From Archivesica marissinica (lineage: Eukaryota > Mollusca > Bivalvia > Venerida > Vesicomyidae), in NCBI GenBank assembly GCA_014843695.1, contig CM026404.1:538601-602600 (forward strand): a stretch of 64,000 bases of DNA, in the 5' to 3' direction. Below the pieces are notes generated by a model that was given only the letters and a program-made list of their open reading frames with translations, was not told where the DNA came from and did no database searches. Shown here piece by piece: positions 33,955 through 43,481 of this stretch. A program made the translations under genes and the position numbers. Within the stretch, counting starts at the first letter, position 1; every line of letters begins with the position of its first letter.

Positions 33955-35928
33955 TCACACGTGCAGTTAACTCGTCGTTATTCCCAGACAGGCACGTGCA
34001 GTTAACTCGTGTTATACCCCAGACAGGCACACGTGCAGTTGTTTACTCCCAGACAGGCACACGTGCAGTTAACTCGTCGTTATACTCCCAGACAGGCACA
34101 CGTGCAGTTAACTCGTCGTTATACTCCCAGACAGGCACACGTGCAGTTAACTCGTCGTTATACTCCCAGACAGGCACACGTGCAGTTAACTCGTCGTTAT
34201 ACTCCCAGACAGGCACACGTGCAGTTAACTCGTCGTTATACTCCCAGACAGGCACACGTGCAGTTAACTCGTCGTTATACTCCCAGACAGGCACACGTGC
34301 AGTTAACTCGTCGTTATACTCCCAGACAGGCACACGTGCAGTTAACTCGTCGTTATACTCCCAGACAGGCACACGTGCAGTTACTCGTCGTTATATCCCA
34401 AAGGCACACGTGAGTTAACTCGTCGTTATACTCCCAGACAGGCACACGTGCAGTTAACTCGTCGTTATACTCCCAGACAGGCACACGTGCAGTTAACTCG
34501 TCGTTATACTCCCAGACAGGCACACGTGCAGTTAACTCGTCGTTATACTCCCAGACAGGCACACGTGCAGTTAACTCGTCGTTATACTCCCAGACAGGCA
34601 CACGTGCAGTTAACTCGTCGTTATACTCCCAGACAGGCACACGTGCAGTTAACTCGTCGTTATACTCCCAGACAGGCACACGTGCAGTTAACTCGTCGTT
34701 ATACTCCCAGACAGGCACACGTGCAGTTAACTCGTCGTTATACTCCCAGACAGGCACACGTGCAGTTAACTCGTCGTTATACTCCCAGACAGGCACACGT
34801 GCAGTTAACTCGTCGTTATACTCCCAGACAGGCACACGTGCAGTTAACTCGTCGTTATACTCCCAGACAGGCACACGTGCAGTTAACTCGTCGTTATACT
34901 CCCAACAGGCACCGTGCAGTTAACTCGTCGTTATACTCCCAGACAGGCACACGTGCAGTTAACTCGTCGTTATACTCCCAGACAGGCACACGTGCAGTTA
35001 ACTCGTCGTTATACTCCCAGACAGGCACACGTGCAGTTAACTCGTCGTTATACTCCCAGACAGGCACACGTGCAGTTAACTCGTCGTTATACTCCCAGAC
35101 AGGCACACGTGCAGTTAACTCGTCGTTATACTCCCAGACAGGCACACGTGCAGTTAACTCGTCGTTATACTCCCAGACAGGCACACGTGCAGTTAACTCG
35201 TCGTTATACTCCCAGACAGGCACACGTGCAGTTAACTCGTCGTTATACTCCCAGACAGGCACACGTGCAGTTAACTCGTCGTTATACTCCCAGACAGGCA
35301 CACGTGCAGTTAACTCGTCGTTATACTCCCAGACAGGCACACGTGCAGTTAACTCGTCGTTATACTCCCAGACAGGCACACGTGCAGTTAACTCGTCGTT
35401 ATACTCCCAGACAGGCACACGTGCAGTTAACTCGTCGTTATACTCCCAGACAGGCACACGTGCAGTTAACTCGTCGTTATACTCCCAGACAGGCACACGT
35501 GCAGTTAACTCGTCGTTATACTCCCAGACAGGCACACGTGCAGTTAACTCGTCGTTATACTCCCAGACAGGCACACGTGCAGTTAACTCGTCGTTATACT
35601 CCCCAGGCACACGTGCAGTTAACTCGTCGTTATACTCCAGACAGGCACACGTGCAGTTAACTCGTCGTTATACTCCCAGACAGGCACACGTGCAGTTAAC
35701 TCGTCGTTATACTCCCAGACAGGCACACGTGCAGTTAACTCGTCGTTATACTCCCAGACAGGCACACGTGCAGTTAACTCGTCGTTATACTCCCAGACAG
35801 GCACACGTGCAGTTAACTCGTCGTTATACTCCCAGACAGGCACACGTGCAGTTAACTCGTCGTTATACTCCCAGACAGGCACACGTGCAGTTAACTCGTC
35901 GTTATACTCCCAGACAGGCACACGTGCA
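33955..35928. repeat. 39-bp minisatellite, highly homogeneous
   Basis: Unit CACACGTGCAGTTAACTCGT followed by CGTTATACTCCCAGACAGG (39 bp), about 50 copies. The interior is nearly identical from unit to unit, while the left edge (33955-34060) is degenerate and the right edge is sharp at CACACGTGCAG before GAACAATAATAC. Imperfect units occur near 34381-34416, 34904-34916 and 35600-35640. Each unit has CACGTG (an E-box sequence) and GTTAAC. Because 39 is a multiple of three, long open frames exist on both strands (for example 34448-35938, 496 codons); they repeat a 13-residue motif, lack any non-repeat coding sequence and are not called as genes. Confidence 0.97.
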
Positions 35929-36095
35929 GGAACAATAATACTATAATTCATAATCAAATTTAGTATTGGTGATTTTGTTAAAATATTAATGGGGATAATT
36001 TACAAATGGTAATTTCGCAAATTTTATTTTGTTACTGTAATAATTTATTATCTATCTACCTTACAATATCTATGTGTGCAGCACATTCTAAGTAT

Positions 36096-36388
36096 GTGTG
36101 TGTTTTCCGTTTATTTATCGTCGCTACCGGTTGCCCATATGAGCAACGCCTCCTGAAGAGATTAGTCATTTTAGATTATTGTAGGATAGTGCAATGATAC
36201 AGAGAGAGACCCATTCCAGAGTCTCCTCTGGTTCTTGTACGTGCACGGTGTAAAGCACCGACACGAGACCTCGGTTTGACGTCCCATCTGAAAGACTGTT
36301 AATTTTATTAGGGTCAGACGGGGGATCGAACCTGCGATCCCTGGATTACCAGTCCAGCGTGTTACCACTGGACTATATATCCGTCTGT
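36096..36388 (-). mobile_element. SINE-C, full length, with 13-bp target-site duplication
   Basis: On the minus strand: a tRNA-like head with A-box region TAGTCCAGTGG, anticodon-arm-like CTGGACTGGTAATCCAG (loop CTGGTAA, anticodon position GGT) and B box GCAGGTTCGATCC; then the body GGGACGTCAAACCGAGGTC, CTCGTGTCGGTGC, AGGAGACTCTGGAATGGGTC and TGCACTATCC; then the tail CATATGGGCAACCGGTAGCG, ACGATAAATAAACG. Perfect direct repeats ACATTCTAAGTAT lie at 36083-36095 and 36389-36401. This is the clearest SINE-C insertion in the window. Confidence 0.93.
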
Positions 36389-36595
36389 ACATTCTAAGTA
36401 TTACGTGGCACTGCATATTTATGTCCCGTCTATTTTCTCCGTCTCGATCATACACTTTGATGATGTTGCTCAAAATGCAGGTAATGCAATTGTATATAAA
36501 TACAATAAACCAAAACAGCAAACGAAGAATGTGTCAGAATATGTTTATATTAACGAATAAATAAGAAGGTATTGGTAGCTAATGTTCGTAAAATG

Positions 36596-36668
36596 AATAA
36601 TAATAATAATAATAATAATAAAGTCTTTATTTAACGAGATAAGTCATTTGAACAATTAAGTCAATCTA
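36596..36668 (-). mobile_element. LINE-like 3' end with (TTA)n tail, interrupted
   Basis: (AAT)n at 36596-36620 is followed by AAAGTCTTTATTTAACGAGA and TAAGTCATTTGAACAATTAA, matching the termini at 28161 and 49603. SINE-A is inserted immediately after it and duplicates AAGTCAATCTA. Confidence 0.65.
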
Positions 36669-36904
36669 GTGGAAGTCGTGATAGCGCAGTGGTAGCACGT
36701 TCGCTTCAGGTGCGAAAGGCCCGGAGTTCGAGCCTCCACTGGAGTCGTTACGAGTGTGCCCTTAGGCAAGACATTTAAATTCCACATTGCCTCTTCTCTC
36801 TCCCTCATGGCGATGGATTACATCAGGAATGAGGTCTCGAGAGCGATTAATATAAGTTGTAAGAACTTGTTTCGCAATCGAGGTAAAATAAATTTATATA
36901 AACT
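36669..36904 (+). mobile_element. SINE-A, full length, with 11-bp target-site duplication
   Basis: Starts GTGGAAGTCGTGATAGCGC. It has A box TAGCGCAGTGG, an anticodon-arm-like hairpin TTCGCTTCAGGTGCGAA (loop TTCAGGT), B box GAGTTCGAGCC, the body CCTTAGGCAAGACATTTAAA and CCTCTTCTCTCTCCCTCATG, and the tail GCGATTAATATAAGTTG, TTTCGCAATCGAGG, AAATAAATTTATATAAA. Direct repeats AAGTCAATCTA lie at 36658-36668 and 36905-36915. It is inserted in the LINE-like tail at 36596. Confidence 0.93.
36682..36734 (+). promoter_or_regulatory. Internal pol III promoter (A and B boxes) of SINE-A
   Basis: A box TAGCGCAGTGG at 36682-36692 and B box GAGTTCGAGCC at 36724-36734, about 31 bp apart. They match the tRNA-type consensus closely. 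Activity cannot be judged from sequence. Confidence 0.75.
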
Positions 36905-37121
36905 AAGTCAATCTACCAATATAATCAGTTCTCCGTCAGTTTCCGCAAATACAATAGTATAGGTGTATTTATCGGCACACAATGACGTGCATTCATGCAG
37001 ATCGACCATACATAGTTCACTGTGTGTCGGTATATGTCAAACCTTAATTAAGTAATTAATAATATTAAATTATTAATAGAAGACTAATCGTTACGAATAG
37101 TTATATAGCTGACATTGCATT

Positions 37122-38465
37122 GTATACTAGAGGACATCGAAAACGCACACTACAGTATATAATAGAGGACATAGAAAACGCACACCTACATTATATACTA
37201 TGAGGACATAGAAAACGCACACCTACATTATATAATAGAGGACATAGAAAACGCACACCTACATTATATACTATGAGGACATAGAAAACGCACACCTACA
37301 TTATATAATAGAGGACATAGAAAACGCACACCTACATTATATACTATGAGGACATAGAAAACGCACACCTACATTATATAATAGAGGACATAGAAAACGC
37401 ACACCTACATTATATACTATGAGGACATAGAAAACGCACACCTACATTATATAATAGAGGACATAGAAAACGCACACCTACATTATATACTATGAGGACA
37501 TAGAAAACGCACACCTACATTATATAATAGAGGACATAGAAAACGCACACCTACATTATATACTATGAGGACATAGAAAACGCACACCTACATTATATAA
37601 TAGAGGACATAGAAAACGCACACCTACATTATATAATAGAGGACATAGAAAACGCACACCTACATTATATACTAGAGGACATAGAAAACGCACACCTACA
37701 TTATATACTAGAGGACATAGAAAACGCGCACTTACATTATATACTAGAGGACATAGAAAACGCACACCTACATTATATACTAGAGGACGTAGAAAACGCA
37801 CACCTACATTATATACTAGAGGACATAGAAAACGCACACCTACATTATATACTAGAGGACATAGAAAACGCGCACCTACATTATATACTAGAGGACATAG
37901 AAAACGCACACCTACATTATATACTAGAGGACATAGAAAACGCACACCTACATTATATACTATGAGGACATAGAAAACGCACACCTACATTATATAATAG
38001 AGGACATAGAAAACGCACACCTACATTATATACTAGAGGACATAGAAAACGCACACCTACATTATATACTAGAGGACATAGAAAACGCACACCTACATTA
38101 TATACTAGAGGACATAGAAAACGCACACCTACATTATATACTAGAGGACATAGAAAACGCACACCTACATTATATACTAGAGGACATAGAAAACGCACAC
38201 CTACATTATATACTAGAGGACATAGAAAACGCACACCTACATTATATACTAGAGGACATAGAAAACGCACACCTACATTATATACTAGAGGACATAGAAA
38301 ACGCACACCTACATTATATACTAGAGGACATAGAAAACGCACACCTACATTATATACTAGAGGACATAGAAAACGCACACCTACAGTATATACTAGAGGA
38401 CATAGAAAACGCACACCTACATTATATACTAGAGGACATAGAAAACGCACACCTACAGTATATGA
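37122..38465. repeat. 36-bp minisatellite with 73-bp dimer block
   Basis: Unit ACTAGAGGACATAGAAAACG followed by CACACCTACATTATAT, about 37 copies. In 37160-37620 two subtypes alternate: ATAATAGAGGAC (36 bp) and ATACTATGAGGAC (37 bp), making a 73-bp dimer repeated about six times. The rest, to 38465, is mainly the ACTAGAGGAC monomer. The minus-strand open frames at 37556-37984 and 37953-38450 are repeat translations. Confidence 0.96.
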
Positions 38466-38650
38466 GTATTATTACATGAAAACGAGATACGAAGGATTCC
38501 ATCAAATATATATCAATCTTTATTACAAAACACAAACTGAACAACTAAAGACATTCCAATTGGTTTAAACCTATATATTTATATAGTTATTGTTTTTACA
38601 TGAAAAACACACTTATCCGCAGTGTGCGTTTTTTATGTCCTCTAGTATAC
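37122..38650. mobile_element. MITE-like element with tandemly amplified terminal repeat
   Basis: The left end GTATACTAGAGGACAT at 37122, followed by CGAAAACGCACACT, is matched in inverted orientation by AGTGTGCGTTTTTTATGTCC then TCTAGTATAC at 38621-38650; about 28 of 30 positions agree. Between the ends lie the 36-bp array, whose unit is the left terminal sequence, and about 155 bp of unique AT-rich DNA (38466-38620). Terminal TA dinucleotides would fit a TA target site, but the exact boundary is uncertain. There is no transposase; mobilisation in trans is inferred. Confidence 0.7.
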
Positions 38651-39115
38651 AAAACGTTTATTTTTATTTAACCATATTTTATTGCAAAGCAATAGTACAT
38701 ATGTCATACACATAAAGATACAATACATAGCATGAACATAGAAATGGTTTGGGCCACACGTTTTAACAACATTAGACAAAACGTTTCATTCTGCAGACAT
38801 TGCATTTGCTGTAAATATATCAAATAATATTAACAATCAAAATGGAGAATTGAACGGCGTTGTAATTTAAAAAATTGTATCTCCGTACGCACAAATTCTT
38901 GTGAAATTGCGATATAATTCGATTTGTTCTAGAATTTCTCCACGATGGAATCAATCAACAAACAGAAATATAGAATGAGCTTAAGCTCCGGATATATAAC
39001 TTAGTATGCTGTCTATCTCATTCAAAGAAACAGACGTTGTTTGTTTCCGAGAATGTCTATATGCGGAACATGCATGTACGTAAGCCTATAGCAATATGTG
39101 TGGGCTATGGGCTAG
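38651..39115. other. Non-repetitive AT-rich stretch, no gene
   Basis: No tandem repeat, no recognised mobile element and no convincing open frame. Confidence 0.5.
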
Positions 39116-39124
39116 ATATGACGG

Positions 39125-39420
39125 ATGTGTGTGTGTTTTACGTTTATTTATCATCGCTACCGGTTGCCCATATGAGCAACGCCTCCTGAAGAGATTAGTA
39201 ATTTTAGATTGTTGGAGGATAGTGCAATGATACAGACAGATACCCATTCCAGAGTCTCCTCTGGTTCTTTTACGTGCACGGTGTACAGCACCGACACGAT
39301 ACCTCGGTTTAAAGTCCCACCTGAAAGACTGTTAATTGTATTAGTGTCAGACGGGGGTCGAACATGCGATCTCTGGATTACCAGTCCAGCGTGTTACCAC
39401 TGGACTTCAGATCCGTCTGT
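39125..39420 (-). mobile_element. SINE-C copy, full length
   Basis: Same order of motifs as the 36096-36388 copy, including the tRNA-like head (plus strand GGATTACCAGTCCAGCGTG and CCACTGGACTTCAGATCCG) and the tail TTTATTTATCATCGCTACCG. The B box is mutated (GGTCGAACATGCGATC on the plus strand). Possible short direct repeats ATATGACGG (39116-39124) and ATATGGCGG (39421-39429) have one mismatch. Confidence 0.88.
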
Positions 39421-39429
39421 ATATGGCGG

Positions 39430-39783
39430 CTAAGCCGAACTGTCCGATATATAGTCTAATATTTCTGATATATTTTCATCATGTGCATTATTCCAGTGCG
39501 ATAATCTCGTTTATTCTCGAGTTAATCCGGATGAATTCACTGTTTGTTCGTGAAGTGGATTTCACGGGCAATTAAATACGAATTACTGATCTATTTATAG
39601 ATTTATTAACTCTATGGTGGCAGCTGAAGCCGGTGTATATATCGGATATATTGACATACAACTTATTTGCCGGATTTGAGAGAATGTTGACATTAATCTG
39701 GTCTTAAAAGCTGCGACAACTCCAAAGACACAACAAGAGTGGTGCAAAGTATTAAGTTACACGAAGTCTTCTTGCTTGTCATA
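39430..39783. other. Non-repetitive stretch, no gene
   Basis: Nothing recognisable as a gene, RNA or repeat. Confidence 0.5.
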
Positions 39784-39796
39784 TTATGCATTATTA

Positions 39797-39984
39797 TACA
39801 AATTTATTTCAGCTCGATTTCGAAACAAGTTATTACAACTTATATTAATCACTCTGGAGACCTCATTCCTGATGGAATCCATCGCCACGAGGGAGAGAGA
39901 AGAGACAACGTGGAATTTAAATGCCTTGCCTAAGGGCACCATCGTAACGGCTCCAGCGGGGCTCGAACTCCGGACCTTTCGGAC
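39797..39984 (-). mobile_element. 5'-truncated SINE-A with perfect 13-bp target-site duplication
   Basis: On the minus strand the element starts within the tRNA-like head at about CCGAAAGGTCCGGAGTTCG, retains the B box GAGTTCGAGCC, body and tail, and lacks the A box. Direct repeats TTATGCATTATTA flank it exactly at 39784-39796 and 39985-39997. Truncation at the 5' end plus a perfect duplication is the signature of LINE-type target-primed insertion and suggests a fairly recent event. Confidence 0.94.
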
Positions 39985-39997
39985 TTATGCATTATTA

Positions 39998-40804
39998 AAT
40001 GCTAATACCAGAAAAGCGTGTCTCCAGTGTGTAATCACAGATAGTGATGTTCACGTGCACTATTAATGGAGTGCTCAAGTAACTCGTGCATCGACACTTC
40101 TTCCTCTCTTGCTTAGATACAAAATTAAATGAATTGAACGAGCGAAGGACATGTACCCATGTATATAATTATTATATATACTTGCAAATCAGGCAACATT
40201 TGTTCAGAGCTACTAAAAGGTCCAACACGATAGGTGAAATATGTAATAAACAGAAACCCAATAAAATAAACACGATATAGATGATCCAGGTAGTTGGTAT
40301 CGACCAGGTATAATGAGATACAATCATTTAGTCAACATAAAAGCGTGTTTCACTATATCTTGGTGCAATTGTATCGTACTCAATATCGCGTTGCATTTAT
40401 TCTTAGCGAATCTATTGAACAACATGTGCATTTTGTGACGCTGGCATCAGCATGTCACTGGGAGAGGGCTGCCTGGGTGCTGTCATGTTGGACCATACTA
40501 CTCTCAGGCATGTGGCTTATGGTTGCCCGTTAATTAGTTCATTTAATAACATGTAAATTAGGTGATTCTTCGAACTCTCTACCAGTATCTATCAGTATAA
40601 TAATTGAATATGATTGGGTAAAAATGTGTGCATTGTCACATATCTGTAAACGTAAAACAGTAAAGTGTTTGTTTATTATAGTGTCACCCCTATTGAAAGA
40701 GTCAGTCATTTCTGACTTATGAGACACCTTATGGACATCAGTACTTCCCGAATCCTATCCTTGAAGGTCAGATGCCTGGCTGATAGGCAATCGATAATCA
40801 TTAT
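39998..40804. other. Non-repetitive stretch, no gene recognised
   Basis: The longest open frame is 79 codons (40294-40533, plus). It has no recognisable domain and no supporting splice or codon signal, so it is not called as a gene. No tandem repeat is seen. Confidence 0.5.
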
Positions 40805-40935
40805 ATTTAACTAGCCGGCGGCTCACCAACCGGCCATATCAGAATGAACCCCTGACGCGGGAGGTCGACATGGTTCGAACCTTCTACTTCCCGCTCCGTA
40901 GGTGGACGCAGTAACCACCAGGCCACGGAGACGGC
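40805..40935 (-). mobile_element. SINE-D fragment (tRNA-derived head)
   Basis: On the minus strand, GTCTCCGTGGCCTGGTGGTT has an A-box-like TGGCCTGGTGG. It is followed by CCACCTACGGAGCGGGAAG and B box AGGTTCGAACC, then CATGTCGACCTCCCGCGTC and GGCCGGTTGGTGAGCC. The head differs from SINE-A, -B and -C. Only one copy is seen here, so its family status is inference. Confidence 0.6.
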
Positions 40936-40948
40936 TATATAGTATGTC

Positions 40949-41446
40949 TTAAGGCGACACTAAATATCGTATGGAATAGAAATATTATAATAGTTGATAT
41001 TGTACCTACACGTATTACTGACACCTTTGTAATTTGAATAATTATTTTCAGTAAATATAGTGTGTGTTTATTTTGCAACACAGCAAAGCAAGCGTACGAC
41101 TTTCCTGAATCGAGTCGCCATGCCCTGCGTACACTTGCACCTCATCGGCCTCTATCGGCATCAGAACACACACAAAGACAGCTGCTTCAACACCCGGTGT
41201 TGCGTCACACATGGGCAATTGCCGCAGTATTTTAAGAACTGTTTACATACCACTGCTAATCAACAATTTGCATACACTATAGTATACAAGATGGTGCTAT
41301 ATTTATTTTATTTTAGTTCAGTTTCTGCGCACATATTTGAATTTTTTAAGCTCAGAATCATTGGAAAATTATATTCTTTAAATATCTATGACTTTTTACC
41401 CCCTGCCCCCCCCCCCAATATTAATTGCGATATAGTGTCGCTTTAA
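40949..41446. mobile_element. MITE-like element bounded by TTAA, copy 1
   Basis: The left end TTAAGGCGACACTAAATATC is matched in inverted orientation by GCGATATAGTGTCGCTTTAA at the right end, allowing for small differences. The length is about 498 bp. The same termini bound copy 2 at 41631-42134. TTAA at both ends fits a piggyBac-like target site, but no transposase is present. The interior has a C-run at 41406-41416 and an open frame (41060-41446) without recognisable domains that runs into the terminus. Confidence 0.65.
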
Positions 41447-41630
41447 ACATAAACGGGTAGTATACATCATCTACTTGCCACTCAAATACATAATAATCAA
41501 CAATTTATATTGTGCACATATAATCACGTTTCAATAGGGTTATCAAAGCATAAATACAACAATAAACTGTTTTTCCAGCATTTTATTGTCATAATAATAA
41601 ATGTTCAAGTGTGTCATTTATTTTCATAGC

Positions 41631-42134
41631 TTAAAGCGACATTACATCACAAAAAGCAAACAAAAGCAAACAAAAGCAAACAAAAGCAAACAAAAGCATT
41701 TTCACGTATAAATGCATTGCTACTACAATTTTTCCCCAATACCTTCGAATACATTGAATCCATAAACCGTGTTTTTGTGGGTCTACAAACTTCAAAAAGT
41801 GAAATAGGATTTCATGTAACGGTCATCCACGCTCCTGAGTTGACGTATGTTTGTCATTGGAGTCAATGCTAAACGCGTGGTACTGTCGATTAGAGATAAT
41901 TTAACTAAGATTAGTCTACAAATAAATATGCATAGGCACACATGTGAGATGTAACGGTAAATATGGACCATATATTGTGCCACACGAGTTGTATTACAAT
42001 ATTTACATTATTTTGCTATGTCAACAAACCGCGTATACAACGTGTGTTTATTAGTTGAACTACTCAGTGTTTGAGGCAAACATTTAGAAATAGAAATAGA
42101 AATATGCGTTTTCACCGATGTAGTGTCGCTTTAA
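41631..42134. mobile_element. MITE-like element bounded by TTAA, copy 2
   Basis: The left end TTAAAGCGACATTACATC pairs with GATGTAGTGTCGCTTTAA at the right end. The length is about 504 bp, close to copy 1, although the interiors do not obviously align. A 10-bp tandem repeat (AAAAGCAAAC, about 4.5 copies) occupies 41651-41698. Confidence 0.65.
41651..41698. repeat. 10-bp tandem repeat, about 4.5 copies
   Basis: CAAAAGCAAACAAAAGCAAA pattern with a 10-bp period, next to the left terminus of the second TTAA-bounded element. Confidence 0.95.
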
Positions 42135-42385
42135 GCATGTTTGTAGTTTAATGATTTTGATTGGATGTCACGCCGTACACGATGCTATGACAGTGTGTAT
42201 TACAGTTACTGAACAAAACAATATCTCCAATAGCAACTATTTTCTAATATGCTAATTAAATAATGGAAATGTACCCGGACATGAAGCTATAGCAGATGTT
42301 AACCCAACCACCCAACATATAATGACACATATATGATTGAGGCTGATAACTGATTTTTTTAAAAACATTTCTTAATTGCCGCATT

Positions 42386-42631
42386 TGTGGAAGTCGTGAT
42401 AGTGCAGTGGATGCATGTTCACTTCAGGTGTGAAAGGTCGGGAGTATCGAGCCCCGCTGGAGCCGTTACGATTGTGCCCGTAGGCAAGGCATTTAAATTC
42501 CACGTTGCCTCTTCTCTCTCCCTCTTGGCGATGGATTCCATCAGGAATGAGGTCACGAGAGTGATTAACATAAGTTGAACGAACTTGTTTCGCAATCGAG
42601 CTAAGATAAATTTGTATAAACCAAAAAAAAC
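42386..42631 (+). mobile_element. SINE-A copy with 12-bp target-site duplication
   Basis: TGTGGAAGTCGTGATAGTGC start with degenerate A box TAGTGCAGTGG, a mutated B region (GAGTATCGAGCC), the body GTAGGCAAGGCATTTAAAT and the tail TTTCGCAATCGAGCTAAG, then CCAAAAAAAAC. Flanks AATTGCCGCATT (42374-42385) and AATTACCGCATT (42632-42643) differ at one base. Confidence 0.9.
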
Positions 42632-42802
42632 AATTACCGCATTAGTGCTTTTTTTCCATTTCAGTATTTCAAAATGTCTGTAGTATCCTAAAAGTATTTA
42701 ATTTTCAATTAACGTCTGTTCCTCGGTTTTAATATGTAAATATAATAATATGTCAGTAGAACTGTGATAGTTTGATTATCTGTGATGCAGTACTTGCTTT
42801 TC

Positions 42803-43436
42803 TGGCAGTGAGCAGTGTACTTCTGTACTGCTAGCAGTGAGCAGTGAGTAGTGTACTTCTGTACTGCTAGCAGTGAGCATTGTACTTCTGTACAGCTAGC
42901 AGTGAGCAGTGTACTTCTGTACTGCTAGCAGTGAGCAGTGTACTTCTGTACTGCTAGCAGTGAGCAGTGTACTTATGTACTGCTGGCAGTGAGCAGTGTA
43001 CTTCTGTACTGCTAGCAGTGAGCAGTGTACTTCTGTACTGCTAGCAGTGAGCAGTGTACTTATGTACTGCTAGCAGTGAGCAGTGTACTTCTGTACTGCT
43101 AGCAGTGAGCAGTGTACTTCTGTGCTGCTAGCAGTGAGCAGTGTACATATGTGCTGCTAGCAGTGAGCAGTGTACTTCTGTACTGCTGGCAGTGAGCAGT
43201 GTACTTCTGTACTGCTAGCAGTGAGCAGTGTACTTCTGTACTGCTAGCAGTGAGCAGTGTACTTCTGTACTGCTAGCAGTGAGCAGTGTACTTCTGTACT
43301 GCTAGCAGTGAGCAGTGTACTTCTGTACTGCTAGCAGTGAGCAGTGTACTGCTAGCAGTGAGCAGTGAGTGGTGTAATCCAGCAGTGAGTTATGTATTCT
43401 AGTAGTGAATGATGTGTATATGCCAAATTTCGAAAA
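42803..43436 (-). repeat. 29-bp minisatellite element, inverted partner
   Basis: Unit AGCAGTGTACTTCTGTACTG followed by CTAGCAGTG (29 bp), about 19 copies. It ends at 43380-43436 in a non-repeat segment (GATGTGTATATGCCAAATTT, CGAAAAATAAATAAT) whose reverse complement occurs at 51750-51815. This array is the reverse complement of the unit in the following array at 43482-45403, so the two face each other across about 45 bp. Confidence 0.92.
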
Positions 43437-43481
43437 ATAAATAATAATAAAAACAATTGTTTATTTTTTCCCTTACTTGCT

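Noticed and set aside
34448..35938. 496-codon open frame and overlapping long frames on both strands
   Set aside because: The 39-bp unit is a multiple of three, so frames stay open automatically. The protein would be a pure 13-residue repeat, equally long frames exist on the opposite strand, and there is no non-repeat coding sequence.
36669..36740. tRNA gene in the SINE-A head
   Set aside because: An arm with loop TTCAGGT and both promoter boxes are present, but the segment is part of a dispersed element with a body, tail and target-site duplication.
40294..40533. 79-codon open frame in unique sequence
   Set aside because: No recognisable domain, no supporting splice or translation context, and of a length expected by chance in a window of this size.
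41060..41446. 128-codon open frame inside a TTAA-bounded element as a possible transposase remnant
   Set aside because: I can see no transposase motif; the frame includes a C-run and ends in the terminal repeat itself.
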